From NCBI RefSeq assembly GCF_002257705.1, contig NZ_LSLK01000074.1, forward strand, positions 124,001-188,000: 64,000 bases of DNA, in the 5' to 3' direction. The notes beneath the pieces were generated by a model. That model did no database searches. It was not told the DNA's origin and saw only the letters and a list, made by a program, of their open reading frames with translations. The stretch is from Sporomusa silvacetica DSM 10669. Its GTDB lineage: Bacteria > Bacillota > Negativicutes > Sporomusales > Sporomusaceae. The translations under genes and the position numbers were made by a program. Numbering within the stretch: position 1 is the stretch's first letter; each line of letters begins with the position of its first letter. Positions 45,934 to 52,693 of the stretch are shown one piece after another.

Positions 45934-46101
45934 TTATCCGGCTTTGCGATTAGTTGTCTCATTGATCATCTTAGCTTGTTCCTCTACTGACATGGCTTCC
46001 CATCTAGCCAAAATGATTTTTGCCATTGCTGCTTCAAAGGCTTCTTGGGCTGCTTCGGTTACTGGGAAACTAGAGCTTTCTTCGTCAATCACGCCAATCA
46101 T
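45934..46101 (-). CDS. Hypothetical 55-aa protein in the element
   Basis: The best start is ATG 46101 after GGGGGTGGTGAC; the frame extends 24 codons further upstream without a ribosome binding site. The product MIGVIDEESSSFPVTEAAQE ... continues as a charged helix to NETTNRKAG. It is opposite to and directly upstream of the recombinase gene, a common place for a recombinase accessory or directionality factor. No family recognised. Confidence 0.5.
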   Translation of the reverse strand: MIGVIDEESSSFPVTEAAQEAFEAAMAKIILARWEAMSVEEQAKMINETTNRKAG

Positions 46102-46207
46102 GTCACCACCCCCGGTAAAATATATGCGGTTACTGGTTGTACCCTTGCATTTTTTGTAAAGGACAATGGCCACTATGTTTTGCGTTCGGCTAATTCACAA
46201 TATAAAG

Positions 46208-46235
46208 ACATTGCCTTAATAGTAGTCATAATAAT
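46208..46235 (+). promoter_or_regulatory. Candidate sporulation-type promoter of the recombinase
   Basis: AC (46208-46209), 17 bases, then CATAATAAT (46227-46235). The CATA core and spacing fit sigma-K/sigma-E promoters, the last two bases do not. Similar AC-N17-CATATATAT sequences precede the genes starting at 50635 and 51380. A weak candidate. Confidence 0.3.
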
Positions 46236-46291
46236 TGCAGCCATGATTATATTTGTTATGTGATACGTAGTAAATTTATCCAGGAGGCACC

Positions 46292-47806
46292 ATGAACGCA
46301 ATTTATGCCCGTGTCAGCACAGAGGACCAGGCGAAAACAGGTTATTCCCTGTCAGACCAGATTGCATCATGCAAAGCATTATTATTCAAGCAAGGTAAAA
46401 CAAATGTCGTAGAATATGTAGATGAGGGATATAGCGGCGAATTTATCGACCGTCCGGCGTTAACCAGTCTTCGTGATGATATTGCTGCCGGTAGAATCGA
46501 AACGGTTGTCGTGTATGATCCTGATCGACTAGCTCGTAAACTATCCATTCAACTGCTAGTAGCTGAAGAAATGGAGAAGGCAAAGGTTGAATTACGGTTC
46601 ATTACCGGTGACTATGACGCCAGCCCGGAAGGCCGTCTATTTTTCTCTATGCGCGGTGCCATAGCCGAATTTGAAAAGGCAAAGATACTTGACCGGACAT
46701 TACGCGGCAAAAAGAAAAAGGCGTCCCAGGGTAAGATCATTCAAGATTTTGGATTGTTTGGTTATAGCTATGATAAAGCTAATTGTACCTATACCATTAA
46801 TGAGGCACAAGCTGCTGTTGTTCGCGAAATCTACCGACTTGTCATAGAAAATCAGATGAGCATTGAACGCGTGCAAAAAGAGCTAAAGAAAAGAGTTCTT
46901 TTATCTCCTACCGGCAAAGCACTCTGGCCCTCATCCTCACTTCATAACCTGCTAACTAACCGAACTTATACAGGTACCTTTCATAGTATGAAGAACCGGC
47001 AACAGAAAACCGGAATAGATACACGTAAGACGATGGAACGCCCAAGAGATGAATGGATTGCTATTCCTGTGCCATCTATTGTCGATGAAGTGACTTTTGA
47101 ACGCGCACAGCGTCAGTTAATGCAAAACAAAGCAGACGCCAAAAGACCATTTATCCATCCCTATCTTTTTGCCGGGATAATGTATTGTGGTATTTGTGGC
47201 CGTCGCATGCTGGCCCATCATTGCGCATTCAGAGACGGCAGTTATAAGCCTTACTACCAGTGTGCTACGCAGAGATACAGCGACCTACGCAACACAGATC
47301 TAAAATGTGCAAGCAGGAGCCTCCCTGCTGAGGCTTTAGATGCCGCCCTATGGTCTAAGCTGGTAGAGGCCTTAAAAAACCCTGAGAAGGCTAAAAAGTA
47401 CATACCGAAACAAAAGCCGGTAACAGATAATAAAGCAGAGATTGAACGACTCAATCAAATGGAGTCTGAACTTGTAAAGCACCGCGAAACAATTGCTAAG
47501 TGGTTTAGACAACAAAAGCTATCAGAAAAAGATGCCGATGACGAGCTGGAGCAAATACGGGCACAATTAATTGATATCGAAGAACGAAAAAATATACTGA
47601 AACCTGTCGAAGCTCCAACTGCAGCAAAAATGAGTTTCGCGGAAGTTGCCGCCAAGCTTCGCCCCCTCATTGAACATGGAGATTTAACTGCAGATGAAAA
47701 GAAATCGATTATCAGAGCTGTGCTCACAAAAGTTACTGTGGTAAGGACTGACAAGCCAAGTGGCAAAAAGCCGCCAGTGTTTAAAATTACATGGGAAACG
47801 GTATAA
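46292..47806 (+). CDS. Large serine recombinase
   Basis: 504 aa, the size of SpoIVCA. ATG follows CCAGGAGGCACC. The catalytic domain (1-140) starts MNAIYARVSTEDQ with nucleophile Ser9, and YDPDRLAR (75-82) carries active-site Arg residues. Then come the recombinase domain (about 150-285), a zinc ribbon with Cys299, Cys302, Cys324 and Cys339, and a coiled-coil arm of about 40 residues after residue 405. These are all domains of an active integrase/excisionase. The stop codon abuts the right half-site at 47807. No inactivating change is visible. Confidence 0.95.
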   Translation: MNAIYARVSTEDQAKTGYSLSDQIASCKALLFKQGKTNVVEYVDEGYSGEFIDRPALTSLRDDIAAGRIETVVVYDPDRLARKLSIQLLVAEEMEKAKVELRFITGDYDASPEGRLFFSMRGAIAEFEKAKILDRTLRGKKKKASQGKIIQDFGLFGYSYDKANCTYTINEAQAAVVREIYRLVIENQMSIERVQKELKKRVLLSPTGKALWPSSSLHNLLTNRTYTGTFHSMKNRQQKTGIDTRKTMERPRDEWIAIPVPSIVDEVTFERAQRQLMQNKADAKRPFIHPYLFAGIMYCGICGRRMLAHHCAFRDGSYKPYYQCATQRYSDLRNTDLKCASRSLPAEALDAALWSKLVEALKNPEKAKKYIPKQKPVTDNKAEIERLNQMESELVKHRETIAKWFRQQKLSEKDADDELEQIRAQLIDIEERKNILKPVEAPTAAKMSFAEVAAKLRPLIEHGDLTADEKKSIIRAVLTKVTVVRTDKPSGKKPPVFKITWETV

Positions 47807-47862
47807 TTTTGTCATGTTTATCTGCCCAGGGTATCAACGCCCCCTGGCTAATAGGTCAAATG
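47807..47862. other. attR of the intervening element
   Basis: The core CAAC is at 47835-47838, centred between 47836 and 47837. The element half-site TTTTGTCATGTTTAT (47807-47821) lies left of it, with GTCATG 20.5-25.5 bases from the centre. Right of it is transpeptidase sequence. Confidence 0.85.
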
Positions 47863-47955
47863 GTATCTAACGGCTGTATCCGGATGCATAACGCGCATGC
47901 TGAAGAGATATTTACCTTAATAAATATCGGCACTCCGATGTATATTCGGGATTAG
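47839..47955 (+). CDS. L,D-transpeptidase, C-terminal part (second half of interrupted gene)
   Basis: 38 codons plus TAG, with no start signals of its own. They encode APWLIGQMVSNGCIRMHN and onward to IGTPMYIRD, the YkuD catalytic Cys motif (SNGCIR) and the final strand. Joined in phase to the fragment ending at 44075 they give HGTNAPW, as expected for uninterrupted family members, with the nucleophile at Cys135 of 160. The last 39 bases overlap the 3' end of the convergent HipA-like gene. It cannot be translated alone, so function requires excision. Confidence 0.93.
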   Translation, partial: APWLIGQMVSNGCIRMHNAHAEEIFTLINIGTPMYIRD

Positions 47956-48720
47956 CTGGCTTAATTGTTCTGCTACCCAGCAGGCTTTATCACGCCTGCT
48001 AACAAGAAATTCAAGTAAAGCCTGCCACTCCGCCTTATCAGGCAGCCACTCCTCAGGAATACTATCCATAAACTGAGTAAATTTCGCATCCTCAATATTC
48101 TTAACTGCTGCGGCATACTTGAATAATTGCGCTGGCCTTAGATAATATTTCAAAAGCACGCCATAGGAACGGCGATGATTTACCGTAATCGTATCAGCTA
48201 ACTCTTCCAGCATACCAGTTGTCCATTTGCCACGACGAAACAAATGTGAATTATCAATCGCATACAGCTTATAGCCATCACGTTCTTTGCGAATTAGCAG
48301 ATTTTTTCTATTTTCTGTCCGGTCAGGATTATGGAACAAGTGGTCAAACAGCATAACGCCAGCCATTTGATCTTTATTTACTGCCTGATGCAGATTGTAT
48401 TTGTTTACATAGCCAACTCCTTGTAAATACTCACACCCAAAGTGCCAACCCGGCAGTACGGCGGCAGCAGTCAAGCGCCGACTACTGGCCAATACCTCCG
48501 GGGAAATGTTAATAAGTCCCCCAGGAGGAAAACAAAGCTTTAGCCAATCGCCAAAATGAGCGGCTAGCAACTCATTTACCAGAACCTTGGATCCAAGACG
48601 ATTGGATGATAACTTAACAACACATACCTTTACTTCTCCACAGTCATTTTCGGCGCGAAATAGTTGTGGAGATGTGGCTCCCAGCCCCACCGGACCAATA
48701 TATTTTAACGCCCGATACAT
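47917..48720 (-). CDS. HipA-like kinase-domain protein
   Basis: 267 aa from ATG 48720 (GAGGAGATGG upstream; a start at 48738 is less likely). YIGPVGLGATSPQLFRAEN resembles a glycine-rich nucleotide loop, MLFDHLFHNPDRTENRKNLL provides the catalytic-loop Asp and Asn, and LYAIDNSHLFRRG the metal-binding Asp-containing segment, as in HipA-related kinase-fold proteins (HipA_2). No HipB-like antitoxin is adjacent, so it is not obviously a toxin. The 3' end overlaps the C-terminal transpeptidase fragment by 39 bases on the other strand. Confidence 0.75.
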   Translation of the reverse strand: MYRALKYIGPVGLGATSPQLFRAENDCGEVKVCVVKLSSNRLGSKVLVNELLAAHFGDWLKLCFPPGGLINISPEVLASSRRLTAAAVLPGWHFGCEYLQGVGYVNKYNLHQAVNKDQMAGVMLFDHLFHNPDRTENRKNLLIRKERDGYKLYAIDNSHLFRRGKWTTGMLEELADTITVNHRRSYGVLLKYYLRPAQLFKYAAAVKNIEDAKFTQFMDSIPEEWLPDKAEWQALLEFLVSRRDKACWVAEQLSQLIPNIHRSADIY

Positions 48721-48762
48721 TAGACCATCTCCTCTCACCGCTGATACCTTTCCATCTGGACC

Positions 48763-48798
48763 AAAAATCCCGGCAGCTTAGCGCCTCCGGGATTTTTG
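48763..48798. terminator. Terminator between DUF3794 genes and HipA-like gene
   Basis: AAAAATCCCGG pairs with CCGGGATTTTT, loop about 13 nt; it works in both directions. Just left of it is CTTTCCATCTGGA, identical to the end of the dispersed repeat. Confidence 0.8.
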
Positions 48799-48819
48799 TG
48801 TGAGCTAATTAAAACAATA

Positions 48820-48844
48820 CCCAGGGATGATTACTATCCCTGGG
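48820..48844 (-). terminator. Second hairpin after the DUF3794 operon
   Basis: CCCAGGGAT pairs with ATCCCTGGG; the minus strand continues TATTGTTTT. It lies about 100 bp after the stop of the SH3-domain protein gene, in tandem with the terminator at 48763. Confidence 0.65.
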
Positions 48845-48945
48845 TCGCTATTTTACCCTAACAAAAGGTTTAACTTCTTTAAAACAGGCTAAGGGCAACC
48901 TTGGCTTCCACTGTCCCCTAAAGCTCAGCACAAGCCGCATTTTCT

Positions 48946-49905
48946 TTACCCTTTTGCATTAACCGTAGTGCTATTTACCAGCCAACTCGCGATCCAGCCA
49001 GTGGTAGTACCATCAGTAAGCACTACTTTGTACCAACCAAAAGCCTGCTCCTTAACAGTTAATGTTGTGCCTTTGTTAACCTTTGTTACAACAGGGAAAT
49101 TTGTGCCAGGTCCACTTCGGATATTAACTGTATTGCCAGTTACAGTTACCGTGCCGGTGGCACTAGTGGCTGTACCAGCGGTCGGTGTCATCGGACCGGT
49201 GACGATAACATTTTGTTCGCCAAACCCTGCTATGTTTCCACCACCAGTTTCTGCGGCTGATACATTTTCATCAGTAAATTGACTGGCACTGACTTTGTCT
49301 GTTGATTTAGTACTTTCAACTACACCGATTTCATCGATAGGACTTAATGCATATACATCCATCTCGGTGGTAGTAACTACCCGGGCCCAAACCTTAAGTA
49401 CAATAGTAATATGCACCTTGCGCCTGTCATGATGACAATGGAAATCATAGTCAACAAATTCCACAGTTGCATCGGCAGTTGCCTTCATGTCAGGTTCAGC
49501 ACCATCAATCACAATATCCCGCGTCCAACGGATGTGCCTTTTTTCAAACGCGTGTACAGGCTGATCGGGTAAATCAGCAACATACATTACCTTTACCTCT
49601 AATTCACCACGCACAATGACCTTGTCAGGAATAACATCAACTTTGTTAATTTCCAGTTCCTTCACATATACGTCAACTACTTGTTCAATATCTGGTTTCT
49701 GCGCCGGAACAAACAAATCAAGTTCCACAACCCGTTGGGCCATTTCAGCACCTAGGACTTGTTCAACCTCAATTGTCTCTGGACCTGGTTCCGGGCAGCC
49801 GCATTCCAATTCAGCACTATCAACAGTAGTTACACCTGCAACTGTTTTCACAGTCATGCCTGAAGTATTACTTGAACCAGAAGCTGCTCTCGTTTTATCA
49901 TCCAT
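48946..49905 (-). CDS. DUF3794 (SipL-like) protein with C-terminal SH3b domain
   Basis: 319 aa from ATG 49905 behind GAGAGGGGGG. Residues about 45-190 are a DUF3794 domain (VELDLFVPAQKPDIEQVVDV, KVIVRGELEVKVMYVADLPD). A Ser/Thr/Gly linker leads to a bacterial SH3 domain (NTVNIRSGPGTNFPVVTKV, GWYKVVLTDGTTTGWIASWL), a peptidoglycan-binding type. SipL of Clostridia has DUF3794 plus LysM and tethers SpoIVA to the spore; here SH3b replaces LysM. It is likely a spore-envelope protein. It starts 37 bp after its paralogue. Confidence 0.85.
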   Translation of the reverse strand: MDDKTRAASGSSNTSGMTVKTVAGVTTVDSAELECGCPEPGPETIEVEQVLGAEMAQRVVELDLFVPAQKPDIEQVVDVYVKELEINKVDVIPDKVIVRGELEVKVMYVADLPDQPVHAFEKRHIRWTRDIVIDGAEPDMKATADATVEFVDYDFHCHHDRRKVHITIVLKVWARVVTTTEMDVYALSPIDEIGVVESTKSTDKVSASQFTDENVSAAETGGGNIAGFGEQNVIVTGPMTPTAGTATSATGTVTVTGNTVNIRSGPGTNFPVVTKVNKGTTLTVKEQAFGWYKVVLTDGTTTGWIASWLVNSTTVNAKG

Positions 49906-49942
49906 GGTTTCCCCCCCTCTCCGTTGATACCTAAAGAAAACC

Positions 49943-50635
49943 CTAACCTTTGGGTGTAGTTGGCAAAGTTCCCGTTCCAATAGTAACTTCCCGATCAGTC
50001 ATAACTTTGGCGATGACTTTTAAAATAACTGATACGTCAAATTCCCGGCAGTTGCGATGGTGATGATGTCCATGGTGGTCACAATCATGGTCATGATCAT
50101 GGTCGTGGTCATGGTCGTGACAGTCATTGTCATTGTCATTGTCATTGTCATTGTCGTTGTCGTTGTCGTTGTCATCATCATCGTCTTCCTCGTCGTCATC
50201 ACATTCGATAGGCTCAAAATTTTTGTATTTATAGGCACGGTGATGGTCTTCAACATCATAATCCACAAACTCAACAACAACGCTAGCCTCAGCATCCATC
50301 CCCCGGCGTGCCCCAGGAATATCAATATCAAGAGTCCACCGATAATGCTTAACTTCTACAGCATGAACAGGCTGCTCAGGCAGAGCGGCTACATAAATGG
50401 CTTTAATCTCGAACTCACCCCGAACAATAACTTTATCGGTAATTACGTCAACACTATTTACTTCTACTTCTTTAACAAATACATCAACAATTTGCTCAAT
50501 GGAAGGTTTTCTTTCCGGAACAACCACGTGAATATCCAGTGCTTTTTGTTTTTCTTTTTCTCCCACTATTTGACGCACGATAATAGTTCCGGTTTCAATG
50601 CCAAGAGTGCACTTGTTATTGGCTCTATCGTTCAT
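49943..50635 (-). CDS. DUF3794 (SipL-like) protein with Asp/Asn/His insert
   Basis: 230 aa; ATG after AAAGGGGGG. DUF3794 signatures LDIHVVVPERKPSIEQIVDV and KVIVRGEFEIKAIYVAALPE are about 60% identical to the next gene. The domain is interrupted at about residues 145-195 by an Asp/Asn alternating tract followed by His/Asp repeats (HDHDHDHDHDHDCDHHGHHH), probably metal-binding, then resumes as REFDVSVILKVIAKVMTDRE. An AC-N17-CATATATAT promoter-like sequence lies about 50 bp upstream. Likely spore-envelope. Confidence 0.83.
   Translation of the reverse strand: MNDRANNKCTLGIETGTIIVRQIVGEKEKQKALDIHVVVPERKPSIEQIVDVFVKEVEVNSVDVITDKVIVRGEFEIKAIYVAALPEQPVHAVEVKHYRWTLDIDIPGARRGMDAEASVVVEFVDYDVEDHHRAYKYKNFEPIECDDDEEDDDDDNDNDNDNDNDNDNDNDCHDHDHDHDHDHDCDHHGHHHHRNCREFDVSVILKVIAKVMTDREVTIGTGTLPTTPKG
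50082..50203 (-). repeat. Coding microsatellite in the DUF3794 gene
   Basis: Hexamer repeats of the GACAAT/GACAAC type (about 8 units) next to CATGAC-type repeats, all in frame, encode the Asp-Asn and His-Asp tracts. Such tracts can change length by slippage without frameshift. Confidence 0.85.
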
Positions 50636-50788
50636 GCAGATTCCCCCCTTTGTATATTCTAGTTATATATATGCCTGCACTAATTTTTATGTGACAAAAA
50701 ATGTATTACTGCAGGCAAATCTCTAAGCTATAACTATGACTAATGTCCGGAAAACATACCCCGAAATTTCCACTGTGTAATAAGAAAA

Positions 50789-50928
50789 GACTTGGCTTGT
50801 GCCAAGTCCGTCAGGACGGCCGAATTGCTATGCCATCCATGGCGCAATCGGCACTAGCGCCATCCGGGCGCGTCGCCAGCAGAAGCCTTAGTCGTTCAAT
50901 CCAGGGAAAGTTATACTTTCCATCTGGA
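50789..50928. repeat. Dispersed structured repeat, copy C (with 57-bp insertion)
   Basis: Both conserved ends match copies A and B, but between GGACG and GCAGAAGCC there is an additional approximately 57 bp. The insertion includes its own stem (ATTGCTATGCCAT pairing with ATGGCGCAAT). Confidence 0.8.
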
Positions 50929-50932
50929 CAAC

Positions 50933-50972
50933 AAAAAAGCATTTGTAGTCAATAGAACTACAAATGCTTTTT
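50933..50972. terminator. Bidirectional terminator
   Basis: AAAAGCATTTGTAG pairs with CTACAAATGCTTTT, with A-run and T-run outside. Placed 22 bp after the gene ending at 50994. Confidence 0.85.
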
Positions 50973-50993
50973 CCTGCCTTATGCTTGTTTCGC

Positions 50994-51380
50994 TTACCTT
51001 TTAGGGCACAACAATTCTCTTTTTCCCGTTTTTCCTTTTTCCTTACTTTCATAGATTTCTATCTCAAGGAAAAATCGTTCTACGATTATCTTATTAATCA
51101 TCTCTTGTACCTGTTTGGCGGTATCGTCAACACCTGTTTCAATGGAAACCCAAAGTGCTTTTCTTTCTTCCAGGGTTAACGTTGATGGTACGACTAAGTT
51201 GAACGTAGGCTCAAACCATTTATTGGCATAATTATTGATAAAATTCATCATCCGCGAGGCCACAGTCTCAATGAAATCCTCATCTTCTGACACATTGAAC
51301 AGCCATTCCCGAATGAGCTTCTCCATTTCCGTTAAGTTGGGTTCAGATTTAGCAGGAAACGGAATGACCTGTGCTGCCAA
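50994..51380 (-). CDS. Hypothetical 128-aa protein
   Basis: 128 aa, start ATG behind GGAGGGAT. It is predicted mostly helical (EMEKLIREWLFNVSEDEDFI, TVASRMMNFINNYANKWFEP) with a charged C-terminus and no membrane segment. An AC-N17-CATATATAT sequence lies about 65 bp upstream. I do not recognise the family. Its position among spore-envelope-like genes suggests expression during sporulation. Confidence 0.6.
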   Translation of the reverse strand: MAAQVIPFPAKSEPNLTEMEKLIREWLFNVSEDEDFIETVASRMMNFINNYANKWFEPTFNLVVPSTLTLEERKALWVSIETGVDDTAKQVQEMINKIIVERFFLEIEIYESKEKGKTGKRELLCPKR

Positions 51381-51568
51381 AGTATATCCCTCCTATAGCC
51401 GCCAAAAAATTTGTTAAAATTCACTATATATATATGTATTTTTATTATCGCATGTATTTATTTAAAATATATTTGTCTGTCCAACCAATTATGTCTGCCA
51501 CTATTTTCTAAAGGAATTCTAAAATTATCTACTTATACTGATACCTACAATGTGTTGAAATAAGAAAA

Positions 51569-51620
51569 GACTTGGCTTGTGCCAAGTCCCTCAGGACGCC
51601 GGCAGAAGCCTTAGTCGTTC
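51569..51620. repeat. Dispersed structured repeat, copy D (truncated)
   Basis: Matches the first 52 bp of the repeat, including the GACTTGGC stem and AAGCCTTAGTCGTTC, then diverges, lacking the second stem. Confidence 0.8.
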
Positions 51621-51666
51621 TTATGTCAACAGAATTTAATTATAAATTCTGGTAGACTAAAAAATT

Positions 51667-51718
51667 ACGGAAGATGTACGGTGCCTTCCTCCACAAGCTT
51701 GATCCGTACATCTTCCGT
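51667..51718. repeat. 15-bp perfect inverted repeat
   Basis: ACGGAAGATGTACGG (51667-51681) and its exact complement (51704-51718) around a 22-nt loop. It has no T-run; it may be an operator or an mRNA structure upstream of the gene at 51784. Confidence 0.6.
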
Positions 51719-51783
51719 TAATATATACATAAGAAAACCCAGTAACCAGCTAAACTGCTCCAAATAGAAATTCATCAGTTGCC

Positions 51784-52212
51784 GTGAACCTAGTAAATTG
51801 GAGGGGATTGATTATTTATCAAACAGCACGCAAATTGCACCTATATCTGGGACTTATTCTGGTTATCGTACTGCTTTCCGAAGCAATTACCGGCTTAATA
51901 CTGGCTGAACCCGGACTAGTAGGGCAAGAAAAACCCCCAATGCCTGCAGTCAGGCAATCCAGTAAACTAGCACAAGAAATAGCGCCAGAAAGTAAAGGTT
52001 TGACATCGCAAAGTCAAGATCAGCTTCAGTCAAACACAAAACCAGTTGCCTCTGGTATCTTTGGAATAACCAGGGGACTCCATCAGGAGAAAATCGGCAA
52101 TCTGGATTTGAAATGGATTGTTGACCTTGCGGCAATCGGTCTTATACTTCTCACGCTAACAGGAAAATATCTGTTATTTCCTGCCCTTAGATCGCGACGA
52201 AAAAATAGATAA
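51784..52212 (+). CDS. PepSY-associated-type small membrane protein
   Basis: Up to 142 aa; the start is ambiguous. GTG 51784 has no ribosome binding site, while a GGAGGGG at 51800 is only a few bases from a TTG at 51808. One helix near the N-terminus (LHLYLGLILVIVLLSEAITG) and one at the C-terminus (IVDLAAIGLILLTLTGKYLL) flank an extracytoplasmic loop of about 70 residues, as in truncated PepSY-TM proteins. Function unknown. Confidence 0.6.
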   Translation: MNLVNWRGLIIYQTARKLHLYLGLILVIVLLSEAITGLILAEPGLVGQEKPPMPAVRQSSKLAQEIAPESKGLTSQSQDQLQSNTKPVASGIFGITRGLHQEKIGNLDLKWIVDLAAIGLILLTLTGKYLLFPALRSRRKNR

Positions 52213-52233
52213 TTTTACTTAACTACTCTTTCT

Positions 52234-52280
52234 AAAGAGGCTGAAATTCTTGATTTTATAAAGATTTCGGCTTCTTTTTT
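52234..52280 (+). terminator. Terminator of the PepSY-TM-like gene
   Basis: AAGAGGCTGAAATTCTT pairs imperfectly with AAGATTTCGGCTTCTT, followed by six T. Confidence 0.75.
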
Positions 52281-52313
52281 GCTGATATAAACACTATCCC
52301 AGAAAACAACATA

Positions 52314-52341
52314 ACATTTTTTCCCTGTTATTCATAGTATA
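52314..52341 (+). promoter_or_regulatory. Sigma-K consensus promoter
   Basis: AC (52314-52315), 17 bases, CATAGTATA (52333-52341): an exact match to AC-N16/17-CATANNNTA. It lies about 65 bp before the 94-aa Cys-rich protein gene and supports its expression in the late mother cell. Confidence 0.65.
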
Positions 52342-52408
52342 TATCAGATGCTCTTCCCCCTAGGGAAGAAAGTATGCCATCTAAATATATAAGGAGGTAC
52401 TATAATTA

Positions 52409-52693
52409 ATGAAGGCTTATAAAAAATATCCCTACTGGAAGTGCGATGATGATTATGGCAAATACGGCTGTCACGACAAAAATGAGATGATGGATGATGA
52501 CTGCCACGATATGGATATGTCGTGCTGCACTCCCAAAATGAAATGCCAGCCTACTAAAGAATGCGTTAAAACCTATAAATGTTACTATAAACTTTATAAA
52601 ATCTGCACCTATCGGTTATATAAAGTATGCCCTTCTTGCGGTCATGAATTCGATTACCATGAGCATCGTGGTGCCTGCCCGAAGTGTATGTAA
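52409..52693 (+). CDS. Cys/Lys/Tyr-rich protein with zinc ribbon, probable coat protein
   Basis: 94 aa; ATG after AGGAGGTAC. The N-terminal half is rich in Asp, Lys, Tyr, Cys (MKAYKKYPYWKCDDDYGKYG), the middle contains paired KCYYKLYKICTYRLYKVC repeats, and the end is a zinc ribbon CPSCGHEFDYHEHRGACPKC. The composition resembles coat proteins such as CotT/CotU types. The exact sigma-K promoter upstream supports spore-coat function. It ends in a shared bidirectional terminator. Confidence 0.68.
   Translation: MKAYKKYPYWKCDDDYGKYGCHDKNEMMDDDCHDMDMSCCTPKMKCQPTKECVKTYKCYYKLYKICTYRLYKVCPSCGHEFDYHEHRGACPKCM

Larger units (their letters stand above)
44074..47836 (+). mobile_element. Skin-like intervening element (3763 bp) in the L,D-transpeptidase gene
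   Basis: The element splits one gene at an identical CAAC and carries a large serine recombinase at its right end, ending at the right half-site. Excision would restore a 160-codon frame through HGTN-APWLIGQMVSNGC. The recombined ends form a symmetric attP. Cargo: small membrane protein (44238-44387), a structured repeat (44450-44532), a 71-aa protein, a coat-like Cys/Pro-repeat gene, a 48-aa and a 55-aa protein, and the recombinase. No phage structural or conjugation genes are present, as in short sigK-type skin elements. Regulated excision during sporulation is inferred. Confidence 0.9.
50636..50993. other. Intergenic region with repeat C
   Basis: About 360 bp. Contains a promoter-like sequence for the DUF3794 operon at its left end, copy C of the dispersed repeat, and a bidirectional terminator at its right end. 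No gene seen. Confidence 0.6.
51381..51783. other. Intergenic region with repeat D and a long inverted repeat
   Basis: About 400 bp, AT-rich, between divergent genes. It holds promoter-like sequence for the gene at 51380, copy D of the dispersed repeat (51569-51620) and the 15-bp inverted repeat (51667-51718). Confidence 0.6.

Noticed and set aside
46045..46263. 72-codon plus-strand frame ending in a hydrophobic stretch before the recombinase
   Set aside because: No ribosome binding site, overlaps the opposite-strand 55-aa gene and the promoter region; the hydrophobic end could be chance AT-rich sequence.
44074..47836. Integrative conjugative element or full prophage
   Set aside because: Only 3.76 kb, with no relaxase, replication, capsid or tail genes.
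47917..48720. HipBA toxin-antitoxin system
   Set aside because: No HipB-like HTH gene next to it; the kinase-fold similarity is to single-gene HipA-like proteins.
50082..50203. Possible CRISPR-like repeats
   Set aside because: The units are 6 bp, in-frame coding microsatellites without spacers.
50057..50662. 201-codon plus-strand frame rich in Val, Met, Ile
   Set aside because: It is the antisense of the Asp/Asn/His microsatellite of the DUF3794 gene; low complexity only.
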